Shown here piece by piece: positions 46,848 through 59,200 of a stretch of 64,000 nucleotides of DNA (its first letter is position 1; each line of letters begins with the position of its first letter). This DNA is from Blakeslea trispora (Eukaryota; Mucoromycota; Mucoromycetes; Mucorales; Choanephoraceae): contig JAIWNE010000037.1 in the NCBI GenBank assembly GCA_025331445.1, forward strand, positions 1-64,000, read 5' to 3'. Under the pieces are notes generated by a model, which worked only from the letters and a program-made list of their open reading frames with translations, did no database searches and was not told the DNA's origin. The position numbers and the translations under genes were made by a program.

Positions 46848-48907
46848 TAGGTAGTATAAAGTGTATATAAGTGTATATGTATTGACTTGAATAATTCTAT
46901 AAATCTTGACCTAGCACTATTATTTCAGCCTCTTCTTCCTATTTATACGGGATTGCATAATGAAATCCTGAAGTTTTCTTTCTCCCTGGAAACACAGCAT
47001 TGTTAACAATGAATTCATGCACAACAGATGAAATTATTATATAACAAACACGATTAACTACTAAAAATCCAGATAGAGACAAATAGCCAAAATAATATGC
47101 TCATTCTATATAGCATTCGGTACTTCTGTAATTCAATAAAGTTTCCTGCCTTTCTCCACCTTTTTTTTGTTATTTCGTTTGTTAATTTCTGTTCGAGAGC
47201 ATTTGATAAATGAAGAAAGCTTTTTTGTATGTTGCAACGAAGTACAAGGCAAGTATGGATAGGACACTACTCAATAGAGAAATATTACTTAACAAGGCAC
47301 TATACGAAAGAGCGACAGCCGAAAATTGCAGAGTGAGGAGGATAGATAAGACGGTGAATTGAATTTGAAAAACTGTTAAGAACAACATAAAAAAGGCTGA
47401 TTTTAATTGAACAACTACAAACCTCAGTCCACGCGTTCTACCGGTCTTTTCTCAATTGCCTCAACAAAAGAGCCATTTTGATCTTTGACCTGATATTGGA
47501 ATAATAAAGAAAAACAATGCAGGTAAATATGATATGAAAAAAAGTCTAGATGCAATGCATATTTTATTAATTTATTGATTTATTGGAATTTTCAAAAAGC
47601 CAACTTCATCTTCAAACAGAACAGCACCGGTGATCTGTTCGCCCCTAACCCCAACAGATTCAGCAGAGGTATTATTAACATGCCTATAGAGAACGCACAT
47701 CCCGTTCATCTTGTCCCCTTAGCCCAACAAACTCAGCAGAGGTGTCATGACACATGCCTATAGAGAACGACCATCCCGTTCATCTTAAATGGATAAAGAA
47801 AAAAAGAAGAAAAAAAGGTGAAAAACGAAGCCTTTTTATATCTTTTTGACAGTACATAATCACATGTTGGCCTGGACTGCTGAATTTTTTTTCTGCCGAT
47901 CCTTTGAGACTGTTTTTTGTGTGTTCCCAAACATTGACTTCTTTTCCTACCCTTGTATACATTGTAAGCAAAAGTGGGAGGAAAAGAGAGAGAGAGAGAG
48001 CAAGAAAAGAAGAGCAAAGAAAGCATAAAAGTACTATAAATGTCTTTGTCTTTCTACTGACTTGTAAACTCCTTTTCAAAACAGCATTGATTATCATGAC
48101 ACTTGTCCAACCATTAAGATGCTGGTCAATGCGTGTAAACTCCGTCTCTACTTTTTCTCTTCTTCTAAAGGAACTCACCTTGAGTTCCTTCTAGGTTTAA
48201 CAACAGAAAGCAAACACTTTACTTCAGTGCACAAGTACAAAGAGCTTGATTTGTTTTTGTTACAAAAGTGCTTCTATGAAGATAAATGTTTCTGTGAATG
48301 ACACTGTACTTGCCTAAATTAAAGAACGTCGTTTTCTCATAGTCAGTCTGCCTTTACAAATCTCTTGTAACTGATGACAAGCGTTAGTTGTGCGCTAAAC
48401 AAGAATTGCGGCATATCTATCTGCTGAAATCTGAGCTGTAGCTTACAAGAACAAAGAATTTATATGTGCAGCTTTTAAAAGTAGCACTTGAAAAAAAAAG
48501 ATTTATTTTGAGATTAATTTACGGTAGTATGGTAAAGTCAACACATATACCTGAGTTAAACATACAGAGAAAATTCACAGAGTTTCTTAGTTCAACTAAA
48601 TGCTTTGAAACTAGATTCTATAACACTTTGGCTAGTGTTACTAGGCACAGCAAACACAAAGTTTGACAAAATGGATATTGCAATTCTCCTTACACATGTT
48701 TCCCAAAAAAAAAAAGCCTTTTCAAAAAGCACTTTGCCTATTACTTGCTCTTCGAAGAAAAGTTCACTTAACAAAGTTGAATATCAAATTTGAGTTTTTG
48801 GCTAAAAAAAAGTATGCATAAGAAAAGCACAGCGATGTTCATAAAACTCATTCTGAGTTTAGCATAATGAATTCTCTTTTTTAAAAGAATTATCCCGCAA
48901 GAAGCAA
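46848..48907. other. Intergenic region with uncertain small coding pieces
   Basis: Minus-strand pieces include a hydrophobic 68-residue frame at 47182-47388. An exon-like piece near 47400-47489 follows a TATCAG acceptor and reads VKDQNGSFVEAIEKRPVERV. Another candidate first exon at about 48178-48060 starts MSSFRRREKVETEFTRIDQH. They could belong to one or two small spliced genes, but I could not join them convincingly. A tandem repeat lies at 47650-47786. Confidence 0.3.
47650..47786. repeat. Imperfect tandem duplication, period ~73 bp
   Basis: Copy 1 (47650-47712, plus an 11-bp link) and copy 2 (47723-47786) share CCCAACA...CTCAGCAGAGGT, ATGCCTATAGAGAACG and CATCCCGTTCATCTT. On the minus strand each copy contains CTCTATAG, a good splice acceptor, followed by related short readings ending TSAEFVGLRG or TSAESVGVRG. 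Confidence 0.75.
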
Positions 48908-51900
48908 CACACCAGGCGAAAAATTTCATAATTTTTTCAAAAAAAGTGCCAGCAAAATTTATGAGTATTATTTATACCATATATGGAAACTGTTTTAAAA
49001 GACTATTTTGATTGGACGAAATACAGGATATTTTATTGGCTTAAAAAAGTTCAGGATTTGATAGCTTACCTGCAGCCTAGGGTATCATCCTCAGGCACCA
49101 GAATGAGCTAATATTGCTTGCTTGACCAGTTCGATCTTTGCAATTGCCAACAAAGCCTAATCTGACTTGTGCCTTTTGATGAACCATAGACTTGCAGATA
49201 GTAGCTTCTACGACAATACTTGAAACAAAAGACATGAACTAAATAGATACATTGTTAAAACATGTTCTTCAAAATGTAATGCAATTTGAGATTACCTTAC
49301 GAGGACGAGCTTTCTTTTCAAGTTTGCACTGTATTCTAATATACTTGAAATCATTAGTCAAACGAAATTGATTCAACATATAAACAAAAGAGCTTACTTC
49401 CATAACAATCGCGAAGAACTACAACTAGACATTGGGATGCATATCTATTGATCCTGTTTTAATCAATAAGTATGTCAAATCATTGTAATTCTACTTGATT
49501 TAGCTTACCTTTGGTTTTGAAATAACAATTATGTAGAAGTACAAAGATACTAATTCAATTAACAAAATATTGCAGATTAGAAAGACAGTCCAAAAACGAA
49601 ATAAATGTTTTGTTTATAGCTGCTTACCATAAAAAGAATTTGCTTTCTGAAACTTGACAACCACCTTTTTCACTTAATTAGTTTCAAAAATGGGAAAATC
49701 AATCGACAAACCCTACTCTGTTCTCAAATACAAGATCAATAGAAGATTTAATTGTACTTACCTTGGTTGCAAAAAGTCGTATACCAGGAACGAGAGACTT
49801 GCTTTGCACATCAAGGAAGCTCACGAAAAAAACAGCACTGAAGACGACATTCAACCCATGAGTGGTGTTTCTTTTTCTTTTGACGAAACACCTACAGTTG
49901 ATGCAGAGTATGAAGGAGAATATCAATGTCAATCCGGAGAACTTGAAGACAGCGGCGAAGACATGGACATTGAAGATAGCGATTCAGAAGATGATGATGA
50001 TGAAGAGATGATGGGCGTCAGGAACAGCTTGGACGAGATCATGGCCAAACGTCAAGCCGAACTGAATGCAGAATGGGATCATGATGTATCTGGAGGGAAT
50101 CCCTTCAGAAATGCCCAAACAATGCTTATGATGTGCATTTACAACAGCTATGTAGGCATGTTATCGAGAAGCCAGCTCAAGATGATATTGTACGGCATTG
50201 GCAAGATTGTTGAGATCGCCGTAGAGGAAACTCAAGCCGAGAGAACCTTTGTAATGCCAACAGCAAACATGATCATGAGAGGAGCTGCCAACAAGAAGTT
50301 TGATGGTCCTTCTATCACCACAACTACTACTAGCCATACCGTTATGGTGAAGGGGAAAGAACAGGTTAGCACATGCAGCTCAAACTTACCTTCAGAGCAC
50401 CTGAAGTTGTCGATGGCAAACCCGGTCATCTGTACAAAGATAAACCGCTCTCCTGATCGAACAAGAGGAGTCTCAACAAGCCTGGCAACTGGTGAGAAGT
50501 GGAGAATGCATCCCGCATTTCAACCGCCTTGCATCACTAGCAATGGAAAGGACTTTTGGGTTGGAGATGTTGCTCTGCTACGAGACACGAATCAGGCTTT
50601 CCTTCTCAAGTCTTTTTTTCGACAAAATAACCAAGATTTCGCAGATGGGTATTTTGTGATGGCTGCAAATGAATTTTCCGGTATCATACCTCAAGTTAGC
50701 AATGTACAACAGAATGCTTTGATTGGTACGGTTGACAAGAGAAGCTTTACCCGTTCTAACTCCTGTACGCTGGGCCTTGGTTCTAACTCATTGTCCAAGG
50801 AGCATGAAGATTTGTTGTGGAAGCAAGACTCTACAAAGATGGAAAAGCAAAACGAACCAGGTCAATTCTTCAAGACAGTAATTGTTCCAATCATTCTGTT
50901 TACGGATGACACTTCAGGAGCATTGTCAAAGCAACATGTACCCTACGAAAGCTGGCCAATGACTTACGCCGCACTACCTTTTGAGGAGCGTGGTTCTCGT
51001 GAAAACACAATGTTTGTGGGCTATGCACCCAAGAGTGATGGTGTAAATGCGATGAACTTCATCCCATCAATCACTGCTAATTTGAAGAAATTAGAAAAGG
51101 GTATGTTGATGTACTCTAGTCAGTACGATGAGGTAGTACTTGTAAAAGCACCTCTATTGTTCATCTCTGCCGACAACCCGGCGCATTCTGATATTTGTGG
51201 CCTTATGCAACAAACAACGTTGTATTTTTGCAGAAAGTGCTATGTGTTGAAGCAAAGCAAGAAAAAAGACAAGACAATAGTTGAAAGCGAGGTGACAGCT
51301 GAAAAGCTCACTCAACGTTATCCAAAGAGACTCAGGTCACATTATGTTTTGGCGGCATCAGACCACAACCGAAAGCAAGTCAACATGAATAGTGTTTTTC
51401 CTGATAGTTCTTTGTCTGCCGGAGACTACAGCTACAAGCATACGGGATCAGAAGACCTTCTTCAGCTCGATTCTTTTGACCCTGCTCTTGATACGCCTAT
51501 AGAGGTTCTGCATTGCTTACCATTAGGTGTTGTCAAATATCTTGTCCAGCATTTGGTCAAAGTTGTTCTGTCTGGCAAAAAAAAATGAAGATCGTTTGTC
51601 CCGTCTTACAACAAGGTTGGAAAGTAACAGAAGTAATCCTTCCTACAGCAGAAATTTCCGGGCACACCTTCGCCATGTCGGTTCCTTTGTTGGCCGTGAC
51701 TTCAAGCAACTCGTGCAAGTGCTCCCAGTTGTCATTGCCGAAGAGTTCAGCGAAGATGAAGATGCTGATGTTTTGCTGTTAAACAACTGTATCAAGGCTG
51801 CAGCTAAGCTCTGTTCACTTGTATTTGTACGAGAAGTCGGGCGAAACTTGGAGGAGTATGCATTGGCTGTTGATCAAGCGGCACAAGAACTGACTAGGGC

Positions 51901-52862
51901 ACTATATAAATATGATGTTCAGTCTGACAACAAGCATCCTTTCTCCACTCGACCAAAGGTCCATTACCTGAGTCATTTGAGTGAAGATATCATTCGTTTT
52001 GGCTGTGCTCTACAGTACGAAACTGAAAAAGGAGAGATGTACAACAAGTTCATTCGTGAACAATTGTTTCATACCAACCGACACTCACCTTCAAAAGATG
52101 TAGCAGCAAGATTTGCCAAGCAAGAAACATTGCAGCATATCATCAATGGTGGTTCTTGGTTGAACAGAAGGTGCCAAAGGGTCAGATACGGCAAGACAAT
52201 AGAAGAGTTTGTAAACCGCAATGGTACGACGTTTTTCGACAAATTGTTTGGTGCTCGTGATCTTAAGGAACCAGTACGCGACTTGATTACAGGCAAACTC
52301 AAGCCAGGCTTCTCGGGTGTGTTTAAACGTGTTGAAGATGACCAATGTTTTGTTGGCGTTGTTGAAAATGAACATCAAGTAAAGAAGTACACACCTACCA
52401 GTGAAGTTGATAAGGGTGTGTTGAACTGTGTAGACGCTGGTGAAGTTTACAGGCTTGACTCTTTGACTCCTCTGGGTGTCTTGGACGCGCACTTGACTAC
52501 GTCTGCTGAAGGCCTGCAAATAAACTTGTTCAAGTTTGGAAGTAGAACACTACTTAGTAGCTCAAGCATTTATAGCTGCCTTTAATAAAAAAAAAAAAAA
52601 AAAAAAAAAAACTAGAGACACAATCTACTTAGAAAATTTCTCTTCACAAAAAAGTTTTACTTAGAAAAATTAGCAAAAAAAATTGAAAGATATCCTTCAT
52701 CCAATCACAGAGCTCAAAGCTACCAAAGTTGAGCTTAAAATAATATTTTTAGTGTCTTTGTTGTAGAAATATAAAAAAATGAACAAAAAAATGGGAATTA
52801 TCCAATCACATTGCTAGAAAACGAAAAATTACCATATTTCACGAAATTTTTCGCCTGGTGTG
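48908..52862 (+). mobile_element. CACTA/Plavaka-like DNA transposon with 20-bp perfect TIRs
   Basis: CACACCAGGCGAAAAATTTC at 48908-48927 is the exact reverse complement of 52843-52862, giving a 3,955-bp element. It encloses one transposase gene on the plus strand. The termini begin with CAC, as in CACTA-type elements. I found no clear 3-bp target duplication (CAA on the left, AAG on the right), so the exact outer base may differ. Subterminal sequence is AT-rich, with a 24-A run right after the transposase stop. Confidence 0.8.
49690..52585 (+). pseudogene. Plavaka-like transposase with N-terminal C2H2 finger, one frame break
   Basis: The first open frame, 49690-51588 (632 aa), starts MGKSIDKPYSVLKYKINRRF and has a C2H2 zinc finger: C-x4-C-x12-H-x4-H in CTYLGCKKSYTRNERLAL. 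An acidic stretch and the transposase body follow, with VKAPLLFISADNPAHSDICG, YFCRKCYVLK and DTPIEVLHCLPLGVVKYLVQ. The second frame (to 52585) continues SRLTTRLES, SFVGRDFKQLVQVLPVVIAE, KVHYLSHLSEDIIRFGCALQ YETEKGE, HTNRHSPSKDVAARF. These blocks match the order in fungal KDZ/CACTA (Plavaka) transposases. The frames meet at nine A (51575-51583); eight A would give SGKKNEDRLSRL and one protein of about 985 aa. This may be a homopolymer sequencing error, a real mutation or slippage. Confidence 0.75.
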
Positions 52863-53299
52863 AAGTTGAAGTGAATGATGATGAATGAAAGAGGATTGGC
52901 TTAGAATTTTTTAAATGACACTTGAGGTACCGGTTATTATTCCTTGCTCAAAGCTGCTTAGATAGAACTTTAACTTGATGTTTTGTTTATTTCTTTTGGG
53001 GGTATATGATATCTATAGGATGAACCAGATAAAACTTAGTAAACATGCTAAAATGCTATAAACTTCAAATTTTTCGTACAATAGCTCGAGATTATTGCAA
53101 ATCAGGTATACATAAGTCATCAAATAACTCCTTTTGAATATAAACGTAAATGATAGCAAAATTACACTTTATTCGGAAACTATTGGAGCATTTTGAAAAA
53201 AAAATCAATCGACTACAGTCCACACACCTCTTTCCAGATCCTCGCCTCCAATTGACCTTGCCATGTCCTTTTGAACCTCATGCAGAAGTGAACACGTTA
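52863..53299. other. Spacer between the DNA transposon and the LINE tail remnant
   Basis: AT-rich, no coding signal. Confidence 0.4.
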
Positions 53300-53860
53300 C
53301 CGTTTTCTTGCTTGACATCTCAGTCACCTTTTTTGGGATGATCTATCAGGTCGCTCTTTCCGCGCCTGTTTACTCGAGGAATTTTGTCCCTCTCTTGTCA
53401 GAATTGGCGTCTCTTTTGGTCTTTGCCTTTGCATCCCGAATGTCAATTCATGTAGTTTCGAGTTATGAACGGCAAGATCTACTGCCAAAAACCTCTCTCT
53501 CAATTCCACACTGATGTTTCATCAGCTTGTCGTTTCTGTTCTGCTCCAGTTGAAAACAGAACGCATTTGCTGGTCGAATACCCAGCCAAATAGTCTATCT
53601 AGTTTGTGATGATGTGAACAAACTTTCCCTATCTGGGCTTCCAGCCCCAATACATCATTTCTGCTCTTTCGGCTCTGACAGTTCCTCCATATGTTTCGTA
53701 CCACCATTTTCTTGTCTTATGTGCTGTAATCATAAGAGCAATTTGGTGTACCCACTGGGCTTTTATACTACAACACATCCCCTTTTCTGAAGCTACAATT
53801 CTAACAAAACTGTATCGACTTAAACAATCTTTCTTTCTTTTTCTTCTTTATTTCCGAGCA
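53300..53860 (+). pseudogene. LINE C-terminal remnant (zf-RVT tail)
   Basis: Around 53400-53590 a reading with one internal stop gives WRLFWSLPLHPECQF, FRVMNGKIYCQK, then ACRFCSAPVENRTHLLVEYP, the zf-RVT end of LINE ORF2. A shifted frame at about 53650-53830 gives TVPPYVSYHHFLVLCAVIIR AIWCTHWAFI. The fragment lacks the RT domain and has frameshifts and stops. Its AIWCTHW motif resembles KAHWAHI in the LINE at 8.7 kb. Confidence 0.6.
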
Positions 53861-54577
53861 CACCTCTCTCTTGACGTGCGAATTTCTTCAATTATTGCTC
53901 AGTTATTGTTTAGTTATTATTCATAACAAAAAAAAACTTCTACACAAAAAAACTAAATCAGTCAAAAAATAAATACCAAAAGATATCTATCAATGGATTT
54001 TCAGTTTTTATATTTTTTGGATTTGAAGCCGTTTCAACAATACTGATTCTAGAAACAAACGTGAGTTCTGTTTGTTTTTTATTTCATTCGAATGAAAGAT
54101 ATGACTGCAAGATTGTAACATATGTCTGTAACTGACGTTTTGTTCTTCAAGGAAAGCTAAAGAAAAGTCAGAAGAGTGTGCTTTGCCAAGCTAGTATAAT
54201 CCTAAATGATACACAGTCAAAGATACAAGTTGTTCAAAGTGGCATAGTTCTATGCAAACTTACAAAACAAACAAGCAACATTGATGGCAATTTAGGACAC
54301 TTGGAACATCAACATTTGCATTAAACTTTTTTTTTAATTCTGCTTCAACTTATGTCCCAATAATTTCTGGAAAAAAGTGTATGCAAAACGATACAAAAAT
54401 GTCCGAAGATATTATTCCGGCTCGAATTTGTAGTAAAGAAATAGTAGAGGGGGGGGGGACAATTATGCATTTATGCCCCCCAATCTTTCATGTTGGATTA
54501 GCTATAGGGACCTCAAGATTCAAAGGATTTTTACTCTTAGAAACTCTCTTTCTTTCTTTTCATCTATCCATAACAAG
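53861..54577. other. Promoter-side spacer of the uL4 gene
   Basis: AT-rich with a G run (54451-54459). The last 60 bp before the uL4 ATG are pyrimidine-rich (CTCTTTCTTTCTTTTCATC), similar to the leader of eL8. No gene seen. Confidence 0.5.
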
Positions 54578-55919
54578 ATGGTAAAAAATACATCCAACAA
54601 AGCAACATCCATCCATCTTGGTTGAATCTATCTCTGAGCTAGCTGCAAAACGACGACAGAATTCATACAACTTGTTCACTAGATTTTTTTAATCGAACTA
54701 TAGGAGACAGCATTAAGAAATAGATCATGCCGAGATGGATGTTTATTCTCAATTCTGATCATTAATCATTTTCTTGTCTTTATTTTATTAGTCCGCTGCC
54801 AGACCTGTCATCAACGTCTACGACAACGGTAAGAACGTTGCCACCACCGTTCCCCTCCCCGCCGTCTTCAAGGCCCCCATTCGTCCTGACATCGTCAACT
54901 TTGTCCACACCAACATGGCCAAGAACAAGCGTCAACCTTATGCTGTCTCTAGCAAGGCTGGTGAGCAAACCTCTGCCGAATCTTGGGGTACTGGTCGTGC
55001 TGTTGCCCGTATTCCTCGTGTCAACGGTTCTGGTACTCACCGTGCCGGTCAAGCTGCCTTCGGTAACATGTGTCGTGGTGGTCGTATGTTCGCTCCTACC
55101 AAGACCTGGAGAAAGTGGCACATCAAGACTAACTTGAACCAAAAGCGTTTCGCTACCGCTTCCGCTTTGGCTGCCTCTGCCCTCCCCTCTTTGGTCATGG
55201 CCCGTGGTCATCGTGTTGAAAAGATTGAAGAAGTTCCCCTCGTTGTTGCTGACAATGTTGAACAATTGACCAAGACCAAGGATGCTGTTGCCTTGTTGAA
55301 GGCTATCAACGCTTACTCCGATGTCGTTAAGGTCTCCAACTCTCGTAAGTTGCGTGCCGGTCAAGGTAAGCTCCGTAACCGTCGCCACAGACAACGTCGT
55401 GGTCCTCTTGTTATCTATAACGAAGACAACGGTCTTGTCAAGGCCTTCCGTAACTTGCCTGGTCTCGAACTCGTTAACGTTCGTCGCCTTAACTTGTTGC
55501 AATTGGCCCCTGGTGGTCACCTCGGTCGTTTCATCATCTGGACACAATCTGCTGTTGCCCTCCTCGATGAACTCTACGGTACCTACGAAGCTCCTGCTAC
55601 CTTGAAGAAGGACTACGTCTTGCCCGCTCACATCATGACCAACCCCGATGTTGCCCGTCTCATCAACTCTGATGAAATCCAATCTGTTGTCCGCCCTGCT
55701 GGTAACAAGGTTCACAAGCGTCCCTTCACTCAAAAGAAGAACCCTCTCAAGAACCAAGGTGTCATGAACCGTCTCAACCCTTACGCTCAAGTTCTCCGTC
55801 GTGCTGAACTTGTTAAGGCTGAAAAGGCTGCTGCCGGTAAGGTTAACAAGGTCCAAAAGAAGCGTGGTGTCTCTACCGCTGCTTCCAAGAAGTTCTTGGA
55901 AACTCTTCACTCTGCTTAG
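54578..55919 (+). CDS. RPL4: 60S ribosomal protein uL4 (Rpl4)
   Basis: The ATG at 54578-54580 is the whole first coding exon. A 211-bp intron follows, and exon 2 (54792-55919) encodes the remaining 375 residues, for a total of 376 aa. Diagnostic parts are [94 protein letters not shown] and [20 protein letters not shown]. The basic eukaryotic extension ends FLETLHSA. uL4 has a loop lining the peptide exit tunnel and a long extension that binds the subunit surface. Codon use is strongly C-ending, so high expression is expected. No other ATG gives the conserved N-terminus, so the spliced start is preferred. Confidence 0.97.
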
Positions 55920-56240
55920 ATTATTCTCATTCCACAATAAAGCTATAATTTCTGCATAAAAAACATTTAATATTCTTTTTCTTTTAATGTCTCTGTTGTT
56001 TGGAAATGTGTAACGTAAATCAAACTTTTCATTTGAATTTGCTTGTCAATTAAATGATGGTTACTCAAAGCGTTAAAAAGGAGTCAATAAAAAGCAGGGA
56101 GTTTGTATTTTCCTCAAATATCGAAAAAAACAAAACATCTTTTTTTTCTGTTGTTTTTTTATTTTAATACATATTTCAATAAATCTTTGTTTTCTTTTTT
56201 TTTTCTTTTTAAAACTAAACAAAGAAACAAGGAAGAGGCA

Positions 56241-59200
56241 ATGAAAGATACCCAAGGCCAAGTGGCAGCTGTCCAAGTAGGTAAGGTTTAGATTTTGTCT
56301 ACCTCTTCTTTCAAGTCTTTCTAAATCACTCAATATATGAACAGCTATTCGAGTACGTCCACTTACAGAACGTGACCGTTCTCAACGTTTTAGCGCCGAG
56401 GTGCTGCGAGCCCAAGAAAGGCACATACAAGTGATTCCTCAGAACAAATACTTTCATTATGATCATGTCTTTGGACCTGAAACACATCAAAGTGATATTT
56501 TTGCTAGTTTAGGAGAAAAACCTGTTCAGAAATTCGTAGAAGGTAAACACAGAAAAAAGGAAATGTATATAATCATGAAAGACTCTGACTTGAACTAGGT
56601 TATAATGTTACTATGCTTGCCTATGTAAATACAACTGCTTACATATAAAGAAAAAGTATGTAGTGTCACTTGAACTAAACCTAAAAAAAATTAGGGCCAA
56701 ACCTCTTCAGGAAAAACATATACTATGGGTACCGCACAGCACACAGATGCAACGGACCCAGAACAAGACGGCATTGTACCTCGAGCAATGGCTCTTTTAT
56801 TCAGCCTATTACAGCAGCAGCAACAAGGCGAACAATCTACACCTACTAGTCCACGTAGTGGATTAAGGCCTGTTTCACAAATAAGCAGCAATATTGCATC
56901 CCAAAAATATCGTTTCTCAGTCAAAGTGTCTTTTGTGGAGATCTACAATGAAGATCTTATCGATCTATTGAATCCAGCTCTCCCTTCAGAGAAACCCCCT
57001 GTGACCATTCGAGAGGATACCAAAGGTCATATTTATTGGACAGGTGTCAAAGAAGTAACAGTACATAACACAGATGATGTACTATAGTAAGTGAAACAGT
57101 GATAGAGAGAGTGTGTACTTATAGGTTTTTAAGTTTTCTTCAACAAGGTACAGAAAACCGTGCGACAGGTTTTACAGATATGAATGCCAAATCGTCTCGA
57201 TCCCATGCTATTTTCTCGGTCACTCTAAAGCAAGAGCGATTCGTTTCGAATAGTTCACCTCAATCAAGTAGGGCCGCAAGCCCAGTTGCTTCTAAGCTAC
57301 AACAAAAACGATCATCGCCTGCTCGACCTCTAACAAATGAAGATGGTGATTGGGTGATTACAAGCTCTAAATTTCATTTTGTTGATTTAGCAGGTAGTGA
57401 AAGAGTAAGTAAAAAAAAAAAAAAAAAGGAGAAAACGTCTCTAATCAACAAGAGGAAAAAAAGGAGGCGAGAAACAGAGGAAGTACAATATTTAATTAAC
57501 TTTCTTTTTTTTTATTCAATGATGATTAGCTGAAAAGAACGGCAGCAGAGGGTGATCGACGAAAGGAAGGTATTAATATTAATGCTGGATTGTTGGCATT
57601 GGGCAATGTTATTTCAGCACTAGGCGATCCTTCCAAAAAGAGTACACATGTTCCTTATCGTGATTCGAAATTGACTCGACTCTTGCAAGACTCATTAGGT
57701 GGCAGTGCAATGACACTAATGATTGCTTGTGTTAGTCCCGCTGAGTCCAATCTATCAGAAACTCTAAATACACTTCAGTATGCCAATCGTGCTCGAAACA
57801 TCAAGAACAAAATGGAGAAGAACGAGATGGAAGAGTGGATGACAACTGACAATTTAGACTTTTTGCGTACCACTATTTCCAAACTCAAAAATGAACTACG
57901 CACAAATAAGACATCATCACCTTCCAAATCTAGCTTGCATTTAGAAGGCAGTACTAGTCCTGAGTTCGATGAAGAGGTCTATCATCAACAACATGTGGTC
58001 ATTGCCGATTTGCAACAGCAGGTCGAGGAATTGCAAGGTGCAGCTGAGTTTATTAAGGAACGCAATGTCGTGGTTGAAAACGAACTCGTGAGATTACGCC
58101 AAGAGCGTGCTACTGCAGCCTCCGACTTTGATTTTCAGCATTTGGTTGAGCCTGTGATTGAAGAATATGAAAAATCCATATCTGTTCTTGAATCTCAATT
58201 GGCCATGATCCGAGCTGCTCTGAGTCATTCTGATCAAGGATTCGAAGAACAGCAGGCCAAGATTGAGCAACTCGAGATTGTGATCGAAAGTCAAGAGAAA
58301 ACGATTGGTGAACTACGTCGCCGTGTTAGCAAACTGCTGGAACGTAGGATGAAGGATGAAACTTACATTGCAGAGTTAGAGAAGAAGCTGATGACAGCTG
58401 TCGAAGAAACCGTAAGAGATAGAGAGATGCTCAGCGAACTTCGAGGCAAGATTCTTAAGTTGAAAGAAGTGGATGAAAACACAGAGGAATACATTCACGA
58501 CCTAGAAGGCCGCCTAACAGCCAGTGAAGCTGAGCGCCTATCATTGAAGGAGAAGTTAAACGAAATGTCGAATTCTGCTAAAATCGAATTACAAGGAAAC
58601 AATGAAGAAAAAAGAATGGCTAGTCAAGAGCATGAGAAGCAGCTACAAGAGTTGACAGAGAAACACGATGCAACTGAAAAGGAGCGCCAGCGCTTACAGG
58701 CCCAAGTAGATCAGCTCTTGTCAGAAACAGCTATTCAAGATCAAAACGAAAGCCTGGAAAATGCAGCAAAGGCACAAAAAGAGATAAAGGCAAAAGACTA
58801 TCGTATTAAGGACCTTGAGTCAGATTTAGCTAATTTGCAACATGAGCATCAAGAGACATTGAAAGAATTAGACGAAGTTTTGCTACGATACCAAGAGGCG
58901 CTTGAACATGATGAGCACCCTCCCACACTATCTGCATCTAGAATCCAGTCTGAGGCTCCTAACTCAGATGAAGAAGTGCAACTATTACGACAATCAATAC
59001 AACATCTGGAGCATGAGCTTGATATGGCCTCTAGAAGGGAATCTATCCTTAGACAAATGTCCGAAGAACACCAAGAATCCATTCAGGTAGAAAAGACACT
59101 CCAAAAGTTAGAAATACAAGATACCTCGCGCCAAGCCTCAGGCAATACAGATCATAGTGAATTTATTCTGCAGAGCCTCGATACCCTTCAAAAGAAGTAC

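Noticed and set aside
47182..47388. 68-codon hydrophobic frame as a membrane protein gene
   Set aside because: AT-rich composition alone can give such a frame. No splice or homology support, so it is only mentioned in the regional note.
54780..55937. 385-codon minus-strand frame opposite uL4
   Set aside because: A shadow caused by the strong codon bias of the ribosomal-protein gene; leucine/threonine-rich with no domain.
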